From CAVSRC01 sp963730325 (GTDB lineage: Bacteria > Pseudomonadota > Alphaproteobacteria > Rhizobiales > Kaistiaceae): DNA of 64,000 nucleotides. This document shows, piece by piece, positions 46,305-52,356 of this stretch. Numbering within the stretch: the first letter of the stretch is position 1; each line of letters opens with the position of its first letter. The notes under the pieces were generated by a model. That model made no database searches, was not told the DNA's origin, and saw nothing but the letters and a program-made list of their open reading frames with translations. A program made the translations under genes and the position numbers. The stretch is taken from assembly GCA_963730325.1 (NCBI GenBank), contig CAVSRC010000007.1, forward strand, positions 124,001 to 188,000. The letters run 5' to 3'.

Positions 46305-46583
46305 ATGCCGAGAAGTTCCAGAAGCGACGCCGAGGCGCGCTTCGCCAAGACCCAGGCGCGGCAGCGCGAGGCGGCCAAGGCGATGAGCGACGCCGAGGCG
46401 GAAGCCAAGCGGGTCGACGACAACACCGCGCGGCTGAAGGCGCTGCGCCTGGCGCGCGACGCCAGGCTCGCCGAGGAAGCCGCCGTCGTCGCCGAGGAAA
46501 AGGCCGTCGCGGTCAAGGCCAAGACTGCCGCCAAGGCGGCGAAGGTTGCCGCCAAGGCAGCGAAAGCCGCGAAGAAAGCCTAG
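46305..46583 (+). CDS. Small Ala/Lys-rich coiled-coil protein
   Basis: A 92-residue protein, all helical by composition: RSDAEARFAKTQARQREAAK, then LRLARDARLAEEAAVVAEEK and an end KTAAKAAKVAAKAAKAAKKA that resembles the histone H1-like tails of PhaF or AlgP. A strong AAGGAGC precedes ATG 46305. It could bind DNA or a polyanion, but no domain is recognised. It follows ispG by 34 bases. Confidence 0.6.
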   Translation: MPRSSRSDAEARFAKTQARQREAAKAMSDAEAEAKRVDDNTARLKALRLARDARLAEEAAVVAEEKAVAVKAKTAAKAAKVAAKAAKAAKKA

Positions 46584-46610
46584 GGGCGGAAGCCGGGCGT
46601 CCGCTGCAGG

Positions 46611-46680
46611 CTCCCCTCCCTCCCCCACGTGAGTAGCGGGGAGGGTGGCGAGGCCAAAGGCCGCGCCGGGTGGGGGAAAG
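46611..46680. repeat. Dispersed repeat, copy 1 of the CTCCCCCACGTGAG type
   Basis: The block with CCCCCACGTGAGTAGCGGGG, followed by AGGGTGGCGAGGCCAAAGG, recurs at 47747-47790. A related form with CCCTCCCCCGAAGCGGGGAG sits at 46976-47028. All are hairpin-forming and lie outside genes. Confidence 0.7.
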
Positions 46681-46745
46681 TCGCAAGCCTCCACCGCGTT
46701 CGTTCCCGCGCAGGCGGGAACCCAGGTCGGACTCGCTCCTTCTCC

Positions 46746-46837
46746 GTCATCCCCGGCGTGGCACCTCTCTCACTCTGTCATCCCCCGGCGCGGCGCTCCT
46801 CACTTCGTCATCCCCCGGCGAGGCGCTTCTCTCACCC
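46746..46837. repeat. Tandem repeat, period 30-31 bases
   Basis: Units starting GTCATCCCC(C)GGCG begin at 46746, 46777, 46807 and 46838; each continues with a variable GGCGCTTCTCTCACTC-like part. The last unit is the left end of the 103-base element that follows. There are no unique spacers. Confidence 0.7.
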
Positions 46838-46940
46838 GTCATCCCCCGGCGCGGCGAAGCCGAGACCGGGGGATCGCTATCGGCAAGCATACCGGTGCCG
46901 TGTTTGCCGAAGCCGATCCTCCGCTTACGCGGAGGATGAC
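46838..46940. repeat. MITE-like element, copy A (103 bases)
   Basis: Bounded by GTCATCC and GGATGAC inverted ends, with GAGACCGGGGGATCGCTATC and GTGCCGTGTTTGCCGAAGCC inside. A close second copy is at 47561-47664. No coding potential for a transposase; such elements could be mobilised in trans. Confidence 0.65.
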
Positions 46941-47209
46941 GGTGGAAGCGGTATGCGGCCATGCCACATGCTCCATCCCTCCCCCGAAGCGGGGAGGGTG
47001 GCCGGCGCAGCCGGCCGGGTGGGGGGATCGCCGGACCTCAATGCGGCGGCGCATCGTCTTCCCGGCTGCGGTTGACCTCACTGCTCAATCGCTTAGGTGT
47101 GGAAGGGGCCGGTTGGCCGACCTGGCTCGCGTGATGGACCACATCGATGTGGGAGGCCGCGCCCGGACGGGACGTTTCGGGCGAGCACCCAAGCGAAAAG
47201 GAGCGCGCG

Positions 47210-47500
47210 ATGAAACTCTCTCCCGAACGGGTCGATCAGGCTCTCGGCCAGTTTGAGGCGCAGGTCATCCCCGACAACCATCCGACGGTTGCCCAGCTCA
47301 CCGAGCTGTTCGGCGAGCACACCTATTTCGTCGATGGCACCGGGCTCAACATCGTCGAGCCGGCCGATGCCGGCGAGGACGGCGGCGAGCAGGGGCAGGT
47401 CGTGCGGGTGGCAAGCTGGAGCGACCCCTCGATGACCAGCCTGGCGCCGCACGAGCCGCAGCCGACCGAGGTGGTCATCGCCCTGGAGCCGGCGGAGTAG
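47210..47500 (+). CDS. Small acidic protein of unknown function
   Basis: A 96-residue protein: MKLSPERVDQALGQFEAQVI, then NHPTVAQLTELFGEHTYFVD and an acidic C-terminus ending VVIALEPAE. AAAAGGAG is placed 7 bases before ATG 47210, which supports that it is real. The gene lies as an island between two blocks of dispersed repeats. I do not recognise a family. Confidence 0.68.
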   Translation: MKLSPERVDQALGQFEAQVIPDNHPTVAQLTELFGEHTYFVDGTGLNIVEPADAGEDGGEQGQVVRVASWSDPSMTSLAPHEPQPTEVVIALEPAE

Positions 47501-47560
47501 GCTTCAACCCCGTTCGTTCCCGCGAAGGCGGGAACCCAGGCCGGACTTGCCAAGCACTCC

Positions 47561-47664
47561 GCCATCCCCCGGTGCGGCGTAGCCGAGACCGGGGGATCGC
47601 TGTCGGCAAGCGTCACCGGCGCCGTGTTTGCTGCAACCGATCCTTCGCGTGTTGCGAGGATGAC
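47561..47664. repeat. MITE-like element, copy B (104 bases)
   Basis: Same order of segments as copy A at 46838: CCATCCCCCGG, GAGACCGGGGGATCGCTGTC, GCCGTGTTTGCTGCAACCGA and GAGGATGAC. It is preceded by an inverted repeat GTTCCCGCGAAGGCGGGAAC at 47517-47536, as copy A is by a relative at 46702-46721. Confidence 0.62.
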
Positions 47665-47746
47665 GGCCGCGAGGCAAATCTCGCCTGGATGCCCGGTCGG
47701 TGCCGGGCATGAACGGAGTGTGTTGCGAGGTCGTGCCACAATGCTC

Positions 47747-47790
47747 CCTCCCTCCCCCACGTGAGTAGCGGGGACGGTGGCGAGGCCAAA
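47747..47790. repeat. Dispersed repeat, copy 2 of the CTCCCCCACGTGAG type
   Basis: Matches 46617-46660 with one difference visible in the stem (GGGGACGG here against GGGGAGGG), so the hairpin is slightly weakened. Confidence 0.65.
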
Positions 47791-48047
47791 GTTCCGGTGC
47801 CAACCGCGTTGGCAATCTCATCCGTTACGAAATCAATCGGTTCGCTGATGGATGACTTGGCCATATGTAACGACAAGCGCATTTTGCTCTCCGTTGCGGA
47901 GGTTTCAGCTTGGCGAGGCACCGGCAGGTTGTGATGGCGCGCTCATCTCCGTCAAGTAGAAATGGCTGGGACTCAATGTCGTCCGGTCGACTTGGATTGG
48001 AAATCGCGCGATCGATCTGCAGCTGAAAGACGACGGAGATGACGATG

Positions 48048-48106
48048 CCTTCCACCTCGATCATCAGGCCATCCATGTTCGCGACATGGCGGCGAGCGTG
48101 CGCTTC
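48048..48106 (+). pseudogene. Duplicated N-terminal fragment of the VOC gene
   Basis: Fifty-nine bases match 48434-48492, inside the VOC gene, with one difference (48064 T against C). The match encodes FHLDHQAIHVRDMAASVRF. It has no start codon in the right place and runs on into unrelated codons and then into the palindromic element at 48160. The surrounding 47791-48047 holds nothing I recognise. Confidence 0.8.
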
Positions 48107-48159
48107 CTCGCCGACCTCAAAGCGGGCCGCGTCGACAACCGCTGGCCGGCGTTGTCTTG

Positions 48160-48322
48160 CTCCTCTCCCATGGGGAGAGGGCCGCGCACCTTATGAGCGA
48201 AGCGAATTAGGTGCGTGGGGTGAGGGTGTATGGACCCTCGTGAGGCAACATCCCCTCACCCTTCTCGCCTAAGCTCACTTGCGTTCGCCAAGGCTCGAAG
48301 CCCTCTCCCCATGGGAGAGGAG
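48160..48322. repeat. Palindromic element with perfect 22-base inverted ends
   Basis: The ends 48160-48181 and 48301-48322 are perfect reverse complements, each containing CTCTCCCATGGGGAGAG or its complement. Inner segments (GGTGAGGG with CCCTCACC) also pair, so the element could fold fully. It is 163 bases long, lacks coding potential, and lies just behind the VOC fragment. Confidence 0.78.
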
Positions 48323-48423
48323 CCGGCGTCCGGTGTCTTCGCTCCATCGTGATCGCGTTCTCCCATTGGCGCTGGCGCCGCGGTGCAATACGCTTCGCAC
48401 TTGTACCCTCAGAAGGCGCCCCC

Positions 48424-48909
48424 ATGCCCCATCCCTTCCACCTCGATCACCAGGCCATCCATGTTCGCGACATGGCGGCGAGCGTGCGCTTCTACAACGA
48501 GGTCCTCGGCCTGCCCGAGGTCGAGAACCCGATGGGCAAGGGGCCGATCCGCTGGTTCGCCCTGACGCCCTCGACCAACCTGCATCTGGTGCCCGGCAAC
48601 ACGGCGCCGAAGGCCGAGCGCGGCATCGGCACCCATCTGGCGCTCTCGGCGGCGGATTTCGACGGCATGGTCGCGCGGCTGGAGGCGGCGGGCGCTCCCT
48701 TCGGCGACATGCCCTCGCGCCCCGGCAAGGTGACCAAGCGGCCGGACGGCGTGCGCCAGTGCTTCGTGCGCGATCCCGACGGCTTCTGGATCGAGATCAA
48801 CGACGCGAGCCCCGCGCGGGTGAGGCGGGGCCGGGCCACACGGTACGGCCTGAACCTCCCCGTGCGGGGAAGGGCTTCTCGCCGAGCCGGAGCCCGTAGG
48901 GTGGGTTAG
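48424..48909 (+). CDS. VOC family (glyoxalase/bleomycin resistance-like) protein
   Basis: A vicinal-oxygen-chelate protein: HLDHQAIHVRDMAASVRFYN with the first metal ligand, EVLGLPEVENPMGKG, and RDPDGFWIEINDA with the metal-ligand Glu near residue 128. A natural end would come shortly after that; here the frame goes on for some 30 residues (PARVRRGRATRYGLNLPVRG) through repeat DNA and stops at TAG within the GTAGGGTGGGTTAG element. The family covers glyoxalase I, dioxygenases and others; the substrate is unknown. ATG 48424. Confidence 0.85.
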   Translation: MPHPFHLDHQAIHVRDMAASVRFYNEVLGLPEVENPMGKGPIRWFALTPSTNLHLVPGNTAPKAERGIGTHLALSAADFDGMVARLEAAGAPFGDMPSRPGKVTKRPDGVRQCFVRDPDGFWIEINDASPARVRRGRATRYGLNLPVRGRASRRAGARRVG

Positions 48910-48987
48910 GCGCGCAAGCGCCGTAACCCACCGATCGAGACACCTGCTGTCGGTGGGTTACGCGCCTCCGGCGCTAACCCACCCTAC
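48896..48987. repeat. GTAGGGTGGGTTA inverted-repeat element (92 bases)
   Basis: The ends GTAGGGTGGGTTA (48896-48908) and TAACCCACCCTAC (48975-48987) are perfect inverted repeats, with inner GTAACCCACC and GGTGGGTTAC also paired. Such elements are scattered through many proteobacterial genomes. It supplies the stop codon of the VOC gene. Confidence 0.8.
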
Positions 48988-49130
48988 GAATACCCCTCAA
49001 AAAGAAATCTATCCCCGCCTCCTCACCTGCCCCCATATTGGTTCGCATCCCCGCTCGAATGAGGGGCGCCGTCCGGAGGCGTTCTTGTCGGTGGGGCGGG
49101 GTGCGGTGTCCGTCGTTCCGTCTACGCAGG

Positions 49131-49440
49131 CGGAGCGGCCGAGGCTCCGGGAGCCCGCCAGCGGAGGCGCAAGTCTCCGCCGCGCTAATGCCCCCGAAGG
49201 GCAGCGCTAAAGGCAGGCGAGGGTCAGCCACGGTTGGGCCGGTCGGCGAAAGCCGTCACCGGGACCGTGGTGGTCTAGAGGCAGGCCGTCCGCAGGGAGC
49301 CGCCTCGCCTTCGCACTCGGCCCAGGCGGGCCGGAGCAAAAACCATCGCGGCGGGCGCTCGGCTGAGCGCCACCACTGGACTACCCGACGCGGCACTCAT
49401 CGAGCGCCCGCCACCCCCTCGCCAAGAGGCGAGGCGTTTT
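49131..49440 (+). ncRNA. Candidate structured non-coding RNA with terminal hairpin
   Basis: No gene is convincing here, but a series of hairpins is. On the + strand: CGGAGC/GCTCCG (49131-49149); GCGGAG/CTCCGC (49161-49180); GCGCT/AGCGC with inner GCCC/GGGC (49182-49207); CCACGGT/ACCGTGG with inner CCGGT/ACCGG and CGGC-GAAA-GCCG (49228-49270), a GNRA tetraloop that would be TTTC on the other strand; GGCGGGCGCTCG/CGAGCGCCCGCC (49350-49412); and CCTCGCC-AAGA-GGCGAGG followed by CGTTTT (49417-49440), a terminator shape. CGCCTCGCC at 49301-49309 could pair with 49428-49436 instead. Not recognised as RNase P RNA, tmRNA, SRP or 6S RNA. High GC makes chance pairing common, so confidence is moderate. 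Confidence 0.4.
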
Positions 49441-49516
49441 GAAATGTTCATAGCTCGGTCGCAACGCGACGCGGGAACGAGCGGATGTGTCCCGATACAC
49501 CGACATCCTGTGCCCA

Positions 49517-49692
49517 TACCCCCCTCTCTATCTCTCCCCCGCAAGGGGGGAGAGGACCCCCAAACCTGGGCTGTGAAGCAACGCTGAAGAGGTTAGCCTT
49601 GCTCCCCCTCCACCCTTGCGGGGGAGGGCTTCGCGCCTTGAGAGCGGAGCGAACTAGGCGCGAAGGGAGGGGGGTGAAGGCACGGCCGTGCC
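49517..49692. repeat. C/G-rich palindromic repeat block next to ispA
   Basis: Contains the hairpin CTCTCCCCCGCAAGGGGGGA (about 49532-49554), a second CCACCCTTGCGGGGGAGGG (49610-49628), and TTCGCGCCTTGAGAGCGGAG, a form also seen at 48190-48210. It ends with GTGAAGGCACGGCCGTGCC (49674-49692), as in the element at 44841-44950. It lies just behind the ispA stop. Confidence 0.65.
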
Positions 49693-49699
49693 GTTGGGC

Positions 49700-50602
49700 C
49701 TACCCCCGCGCCGCGACGAAGCGGGCGACCTGGCGCAGCATGTCGGCGCGCGACCCGAACGGACGCAGGATGGTCAGCGCCTGGTTGACCGCATCGTCGA
49801 GGAGCCGCATGGCGCCGTCGACGCCGTAGAGCGCGACCAGCGTCGCCTTGCCGCGCCCGGCGTCCTTGGCGGTCGCCTTGCCGGCGGCCTCGGCGCTTGC
49901 CGTGGCGTCGATCAGGTCGTCGGCGAGCTGGAAGGCGAGGCCGAGGGCGGCGCCGAAATCGGCCAGTCCTTTGCGCTCGTCGGGCCCGGCGCGGCCGAGG
50001 ATGGCGCCGGCTTCCGCCGCGTGGCGGAAGAGCGCCCCGGTCTTCATCGCCTGCATCAGGCGAATGTCGGCCTCGCCGCGCGCCGCGCCGCCGCCGGCAA
50101 GGTCGAGCATCTGGCCGCCGGCCATGCCGCCGAGACCGGCCGCCGCCGCCAGGCTTGCGGTCAGTTCGGCGCGCACCGCCGGGTCCGGGTCGGCGGCGGG
50201 GTCGGCCGTCACCGCGAAGGCCAGCGTCAGCAGCGCGTCGCCGGCGAGAATCGCCGTCGCCTCGTCGAAGGCCTTGTGCACCGTCGGCCGGCCGCGCCTG
50301 AGGTCGTCGTCGTCCATGGCCGGCAGGTCGTCATGGACGAGGCTGTAGCAGTGCACGCATTCGAGCGCCGCCGCGGCGCTGAGCGCATCGCCGGTGGCGC
50401 GGCCGAAGAGGCGGGCCGATTCGATGAGCACGAATGGGCGCAGCCGCTTGCCCCCGCCGAGCGCGGCATGGCGCATGGCGGCGAGCAGCCGGGAGGGGCG
50501 CGCGATCTCGCCGGAAAGCGGCTCGTCGGCGAGCAGCCGCTCGAGCACCGCCTCGGTTGCGTCCTGTGCCGCCTTCAGCCGGCTTGTGAATTCGTCGCCC
50601 AT
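49700..50602 (-). CDS. ispA: Polyprenyl synthetase, farnesyl/geranyl diphosphate synthase
   Basis: Short-chain prenyltransferase of 300 residues that condenses IPP with DMAPP/GPP. GGKRLRPFVLIESARLFG, the first Asp-rich motif VHDDLPAMDDDDLRRGRPT, MKTGALFRHAAEAGAILG and the second Asp-rich motif FQLADDLIDATAS are all in place. The DDxxxxD spacing of the first motif is the bacterial type. ATG 50602. Divergent from mtgA, 105 bases away. Confidence 0.93.
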   Translation of the reverse strand: MGDEFTSRLKAAQDATEAVLERLLADEPLSGEIARPSRLLAAMRHAALGGGKRLRPFVLIESARLFGRATGDALSAAAALECVHCYSLVHDDLPAMDDDDLRRGRPTVHKAFDEATAILAGDALLTLAFAVTADPAADPDPAVRAELTASLAAAAGLGGMAGGQMLDLAGGGAARGEADIRLMQAMKTGALFRHAAEAGAILGRAGPDERKGLADFGAALGLAFQLADDLIDATASAEAAGKATAKDAGRGKATLVALYGVDGAMRLLDDAVNQALTILRPFGSRADMLRQVARFVAARG

Positions 50603-50707
50603 GGTGGCCCCGAATTGGTCCGAAAGCGGCGGAGGGTCAAGGCTTGGCCGCACAATTGGCGGCGCGACCAATTGCACGCGGCTTGGACCTCGGGCTATTC
50701 CGGGCCT

Positions 50708-51433
50708 GTGGCGACGAAGCGCAAGAGACAGGCGAAGACGGCGGGCGGCGTGCGCGGCCTGCTTGCCCGCGTGCCATGGCGGCTGATCGGGCGGGTCGCC
50801 ATCGTCCTGGTGCTGATCCCGCTGGTCCTCACCCCGGTCTATCGCTTCGTCAATCCGGTCTCGACGCTGATGATCTGGGAGCGCGTCACCGGCACCGCCG
50901 TCGAGCGCGACTGGGTCTCCTTCGACGCTATGGCGAAATGGATGGTCATCTCGGTCCTCGTCTCGGAGGACAGCCACTATTGCGCCCATCACGGGGTCGA
51001 CTGGCAGGCGCTGGGCAGCGTCATCGACGCGGCCGCCGATAGCGACCGGCCGCGCGGCGCCTCGACCATCGCCATGCAGACGGCCAGGAACCTGTTCCTG
51101 TGGACGTCGCGCTCCTATGTCCGCAAGGCGCTGGAGATCCCGCTGGCGCTCTATGTCGATCTCGTGCTCGGCAAGCAGCGGCTGATCGAGATCTACCTCA
51201 ATATTGCCGAGTTCGGCCCGGGCATTTTCGGCGTGGAAGCGGCGGCGCAGCACTATTTTCACCGTTCCGCCAAGGGCCTGACCCTCGGCCAGGCATCGCT
51301 CCTGGCGGCGAGCCTGCCCAATCCGGTCGGCCGCGATCCGGCCCACCCGTCGGCGCTTCTGAGAGCGCTCGCCCGCAAGCTTCAGGCGCGGGCGCGCATC
51401 GCCGGGCCCTATATCGTTTGCCTCTATCCGTGA
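50708..51433 (+). CDS. mtgA: Monofunctional biosynthetic peptidoglycan transglycosylase
   Basis: Polymerises lipid II into glycan strands. A 241-residue family 51 glycosyltransferase: one N-terminal membrane anchor (VAIVLVLIPLVLTPVYRFV), then SVLVSEDSHYCAHHGVDWQA with the catalytic Glu, GASTIAMQTARNLFLWTSRS and KQRLIEIYLNIAEFGPGIFG with the second Glu. No transpeptidase domain. Start GTG 50708. The rpmF promoter lies over its last codons. Confidence 0.94.
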   Translation: MATKRKRQAKTAGGVRGLLARVPWRLIGRVAIVLVLIPLVLTPVYRFVNPVSTLMIWERVTGTAVERDWVSFDAMAKWMVISVLVSEDSHYCAHHGVDWQALGSVIDAAADSDRPRGASTIAMQTARNLFLWTSRSYVRKALEIPLALYVDLVLGKQRLIEIYLNIAEFGPGIFGVEAAAQHYFHRSAKGLTLGQASLLAASLPNPVGRDPAHPSALLRALARKLQARARIAGPYIVCLYP

Positions 51434-51450
51434 GCCCCGCTATATAGCGG
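51418..51450 (+). promoter_or_regulatory. Probable rpmF promoter with palindromic -10 region
   Basis: TTGCCT (51418-51423), 17 bases, TATATA (51441-51446), giving a leader of about 36 bases before the rpmF ATG. The -10 is the centre of the perfect palindrome CCGCTATATAGCGG (51437-51450). Confidence 0.6.
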
Positions 51451-51488
51451 CCAAACTTCCCCGAAATTCCGATATTTCCGAGGTTCCC

Positions 51489-51674
51489 ATGGCAGTTCCC
51501 AAGAGAAAGACGTCGCCCTCGAAGCGCGGCATGCGGCGCTCGGCCGACGCGCTCAAGAAGCCAGCCTATGTCGAAGACAAGGATTCCGGCGAGCTCCGCC
51601 GGCCGCACCACATCGACCTGAAGTCGGGCATGTATCGTGGCCGCCAGGTGATGGAGCCGAAGAGCGAGGCCTGA
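51489..51674 (+). CDS. rpmF: 50S ribosomal protein L32
   Basis: A 61-residue L32: MAVPKRKTSPSKRGMRRSAD is the conserved N-terminus, followed by PHHIDLKSGMYRGRQV. The zinc-finger cysteines found in some L32 versions are absent, as usual in alphaproteobacteria. Purine-rich GAGG lies upstream of ATG 51489, and a strong terminator follows. Confidence 0.97.
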   Translation: MAVPKRKTSPSKRGMRRSADALKKPAYVEDKDSGELRRPHHIDLKSGMYRGRQVMEPKSEA

Positions 51675-51707
51675 GGGTCGCCCGCGGCCTCCCTACAGCG
51701 TGACGCA

Positions 51708-51733
51708 AAGGCCGGCCTCCGCCGGCCTTTTTT
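51708..51733 (+). terminator. Rho-independent terminator after rpmF
   Basis: AAGGCCGGC (51708-51716), loop CTCC, GCCGGCCTT (51721-51729), then a T-run to 51733. Confidence 0.88.
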
Positions 51734-51802
51734 GGTCGGGCGGCGCCGCGCCGGTGATGTATGATCGCGGCCAGCAGAGCCCAAGCGGGGGACAAGCCGA
51801 TC

Positions 51803-52219
51803 ATGGCCGGAACCATCTTCATCATTCCGTTCACCGTCATTCCGTGGATCGTGTTCAACATCGTCGGCGTGACGAGTGGCGCCGACGTGTGGAACGGGGG
51901 CATCTTCGACCTGCCCATGGTCTCCGGCCAGACGTGGGCGTTCACCTGGCGCGATCTGATGGTGGTCTTCGGTGTCGCCTGCCTGTTCGGCGAGGTGCTC
52001 AAATCGACCAACACCGGGGCGCGGGCGATCGTCAATCACATCCTGTCGACGCTGGTGTTCATCGCCTACCTGATCGAGTTCATCGTGGTCGGCTTCGCCG
52101 CCCAGTCGGTGTTCTTCATCCTGACCATCCTGGCGCTGTTCGACGTGCTCGCCGGCTTCACCATCTCCATCAAGGCGGCGCGGCGCGACCTTGCCGTCGG
52201 CCACGGCGAGGGCGTGTGA
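51803..52219 (+). CDS. Small integral membrane protein of unknown function
   Basis: A 138-residue protein with four probable membrane segments: TIFIIPFTVIPWIVFNIVGV, DLMVVFGVACLFGEVLK, HILSTLVFIAYLIEFIVVGF and SVFFILTILALFDVLAGFTI. The segments and short loops resemble small rhizobial membrane proteins without a known role. ATG 51803 is preferred; GCGGGGGAC lies upstream. It stands alone after the rpmF terminator. Confidence 0.75.
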   Translation: MAGTIFIIPFTVIPWIVFNIVGVTSGADVWNGGIFDLPMVSGQTWAFTWRDLMVVFGVACLFGEVLKSTNTGARAIVNHILSTLVFIAYLIEFIVVGFAAQSVFFILTILALFDVLAGFTISIKAARRDLAVGHGEGV

Positions 52220-52356
52220 GGTTAACGCCCCGCTAACCGTTTGCCGGGAATGGGCGGCGGCGGGCCGGCGGCGGGCTTTAGGCTCTTGGCGCTTCCTTAA
52301 GGCTCGATCTGGCAATCTGATCCCGGCGACCGGCCGGTTCTGCGGCCGGGTGCGTC

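Noticed and set aside
46746..46860. CRISPR-like tandem units
   Set aside because: Units of 30-31 bases follow each other without unique spacers, and no cas gene is near.
49228..49270. Group II intron domain V
   Set aside because: The GAAA loop and 2-base 3' bulge are suggestive, but the AGC triad and its lower helix are not found, and no intron-encoded protein or other domain is visible.
49131..49440. RNase P RNA, tmRNA or cobalamin riboswitch
   Set aside because: The signature blocks of RNase P (GAGGAAAGTCCGGGC), a tmRNA tag ending in AA, and the B12 box are absent.
48190..49440. Hypothetical proteins read from the repeat zone, for example 48974-49231 on the minus strand and 49038-49442 on the plus strand
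   Set aside because: They run through palindromes and hairpins, are Arg/Gly/Pro-rich, and have no ribosome site or family.
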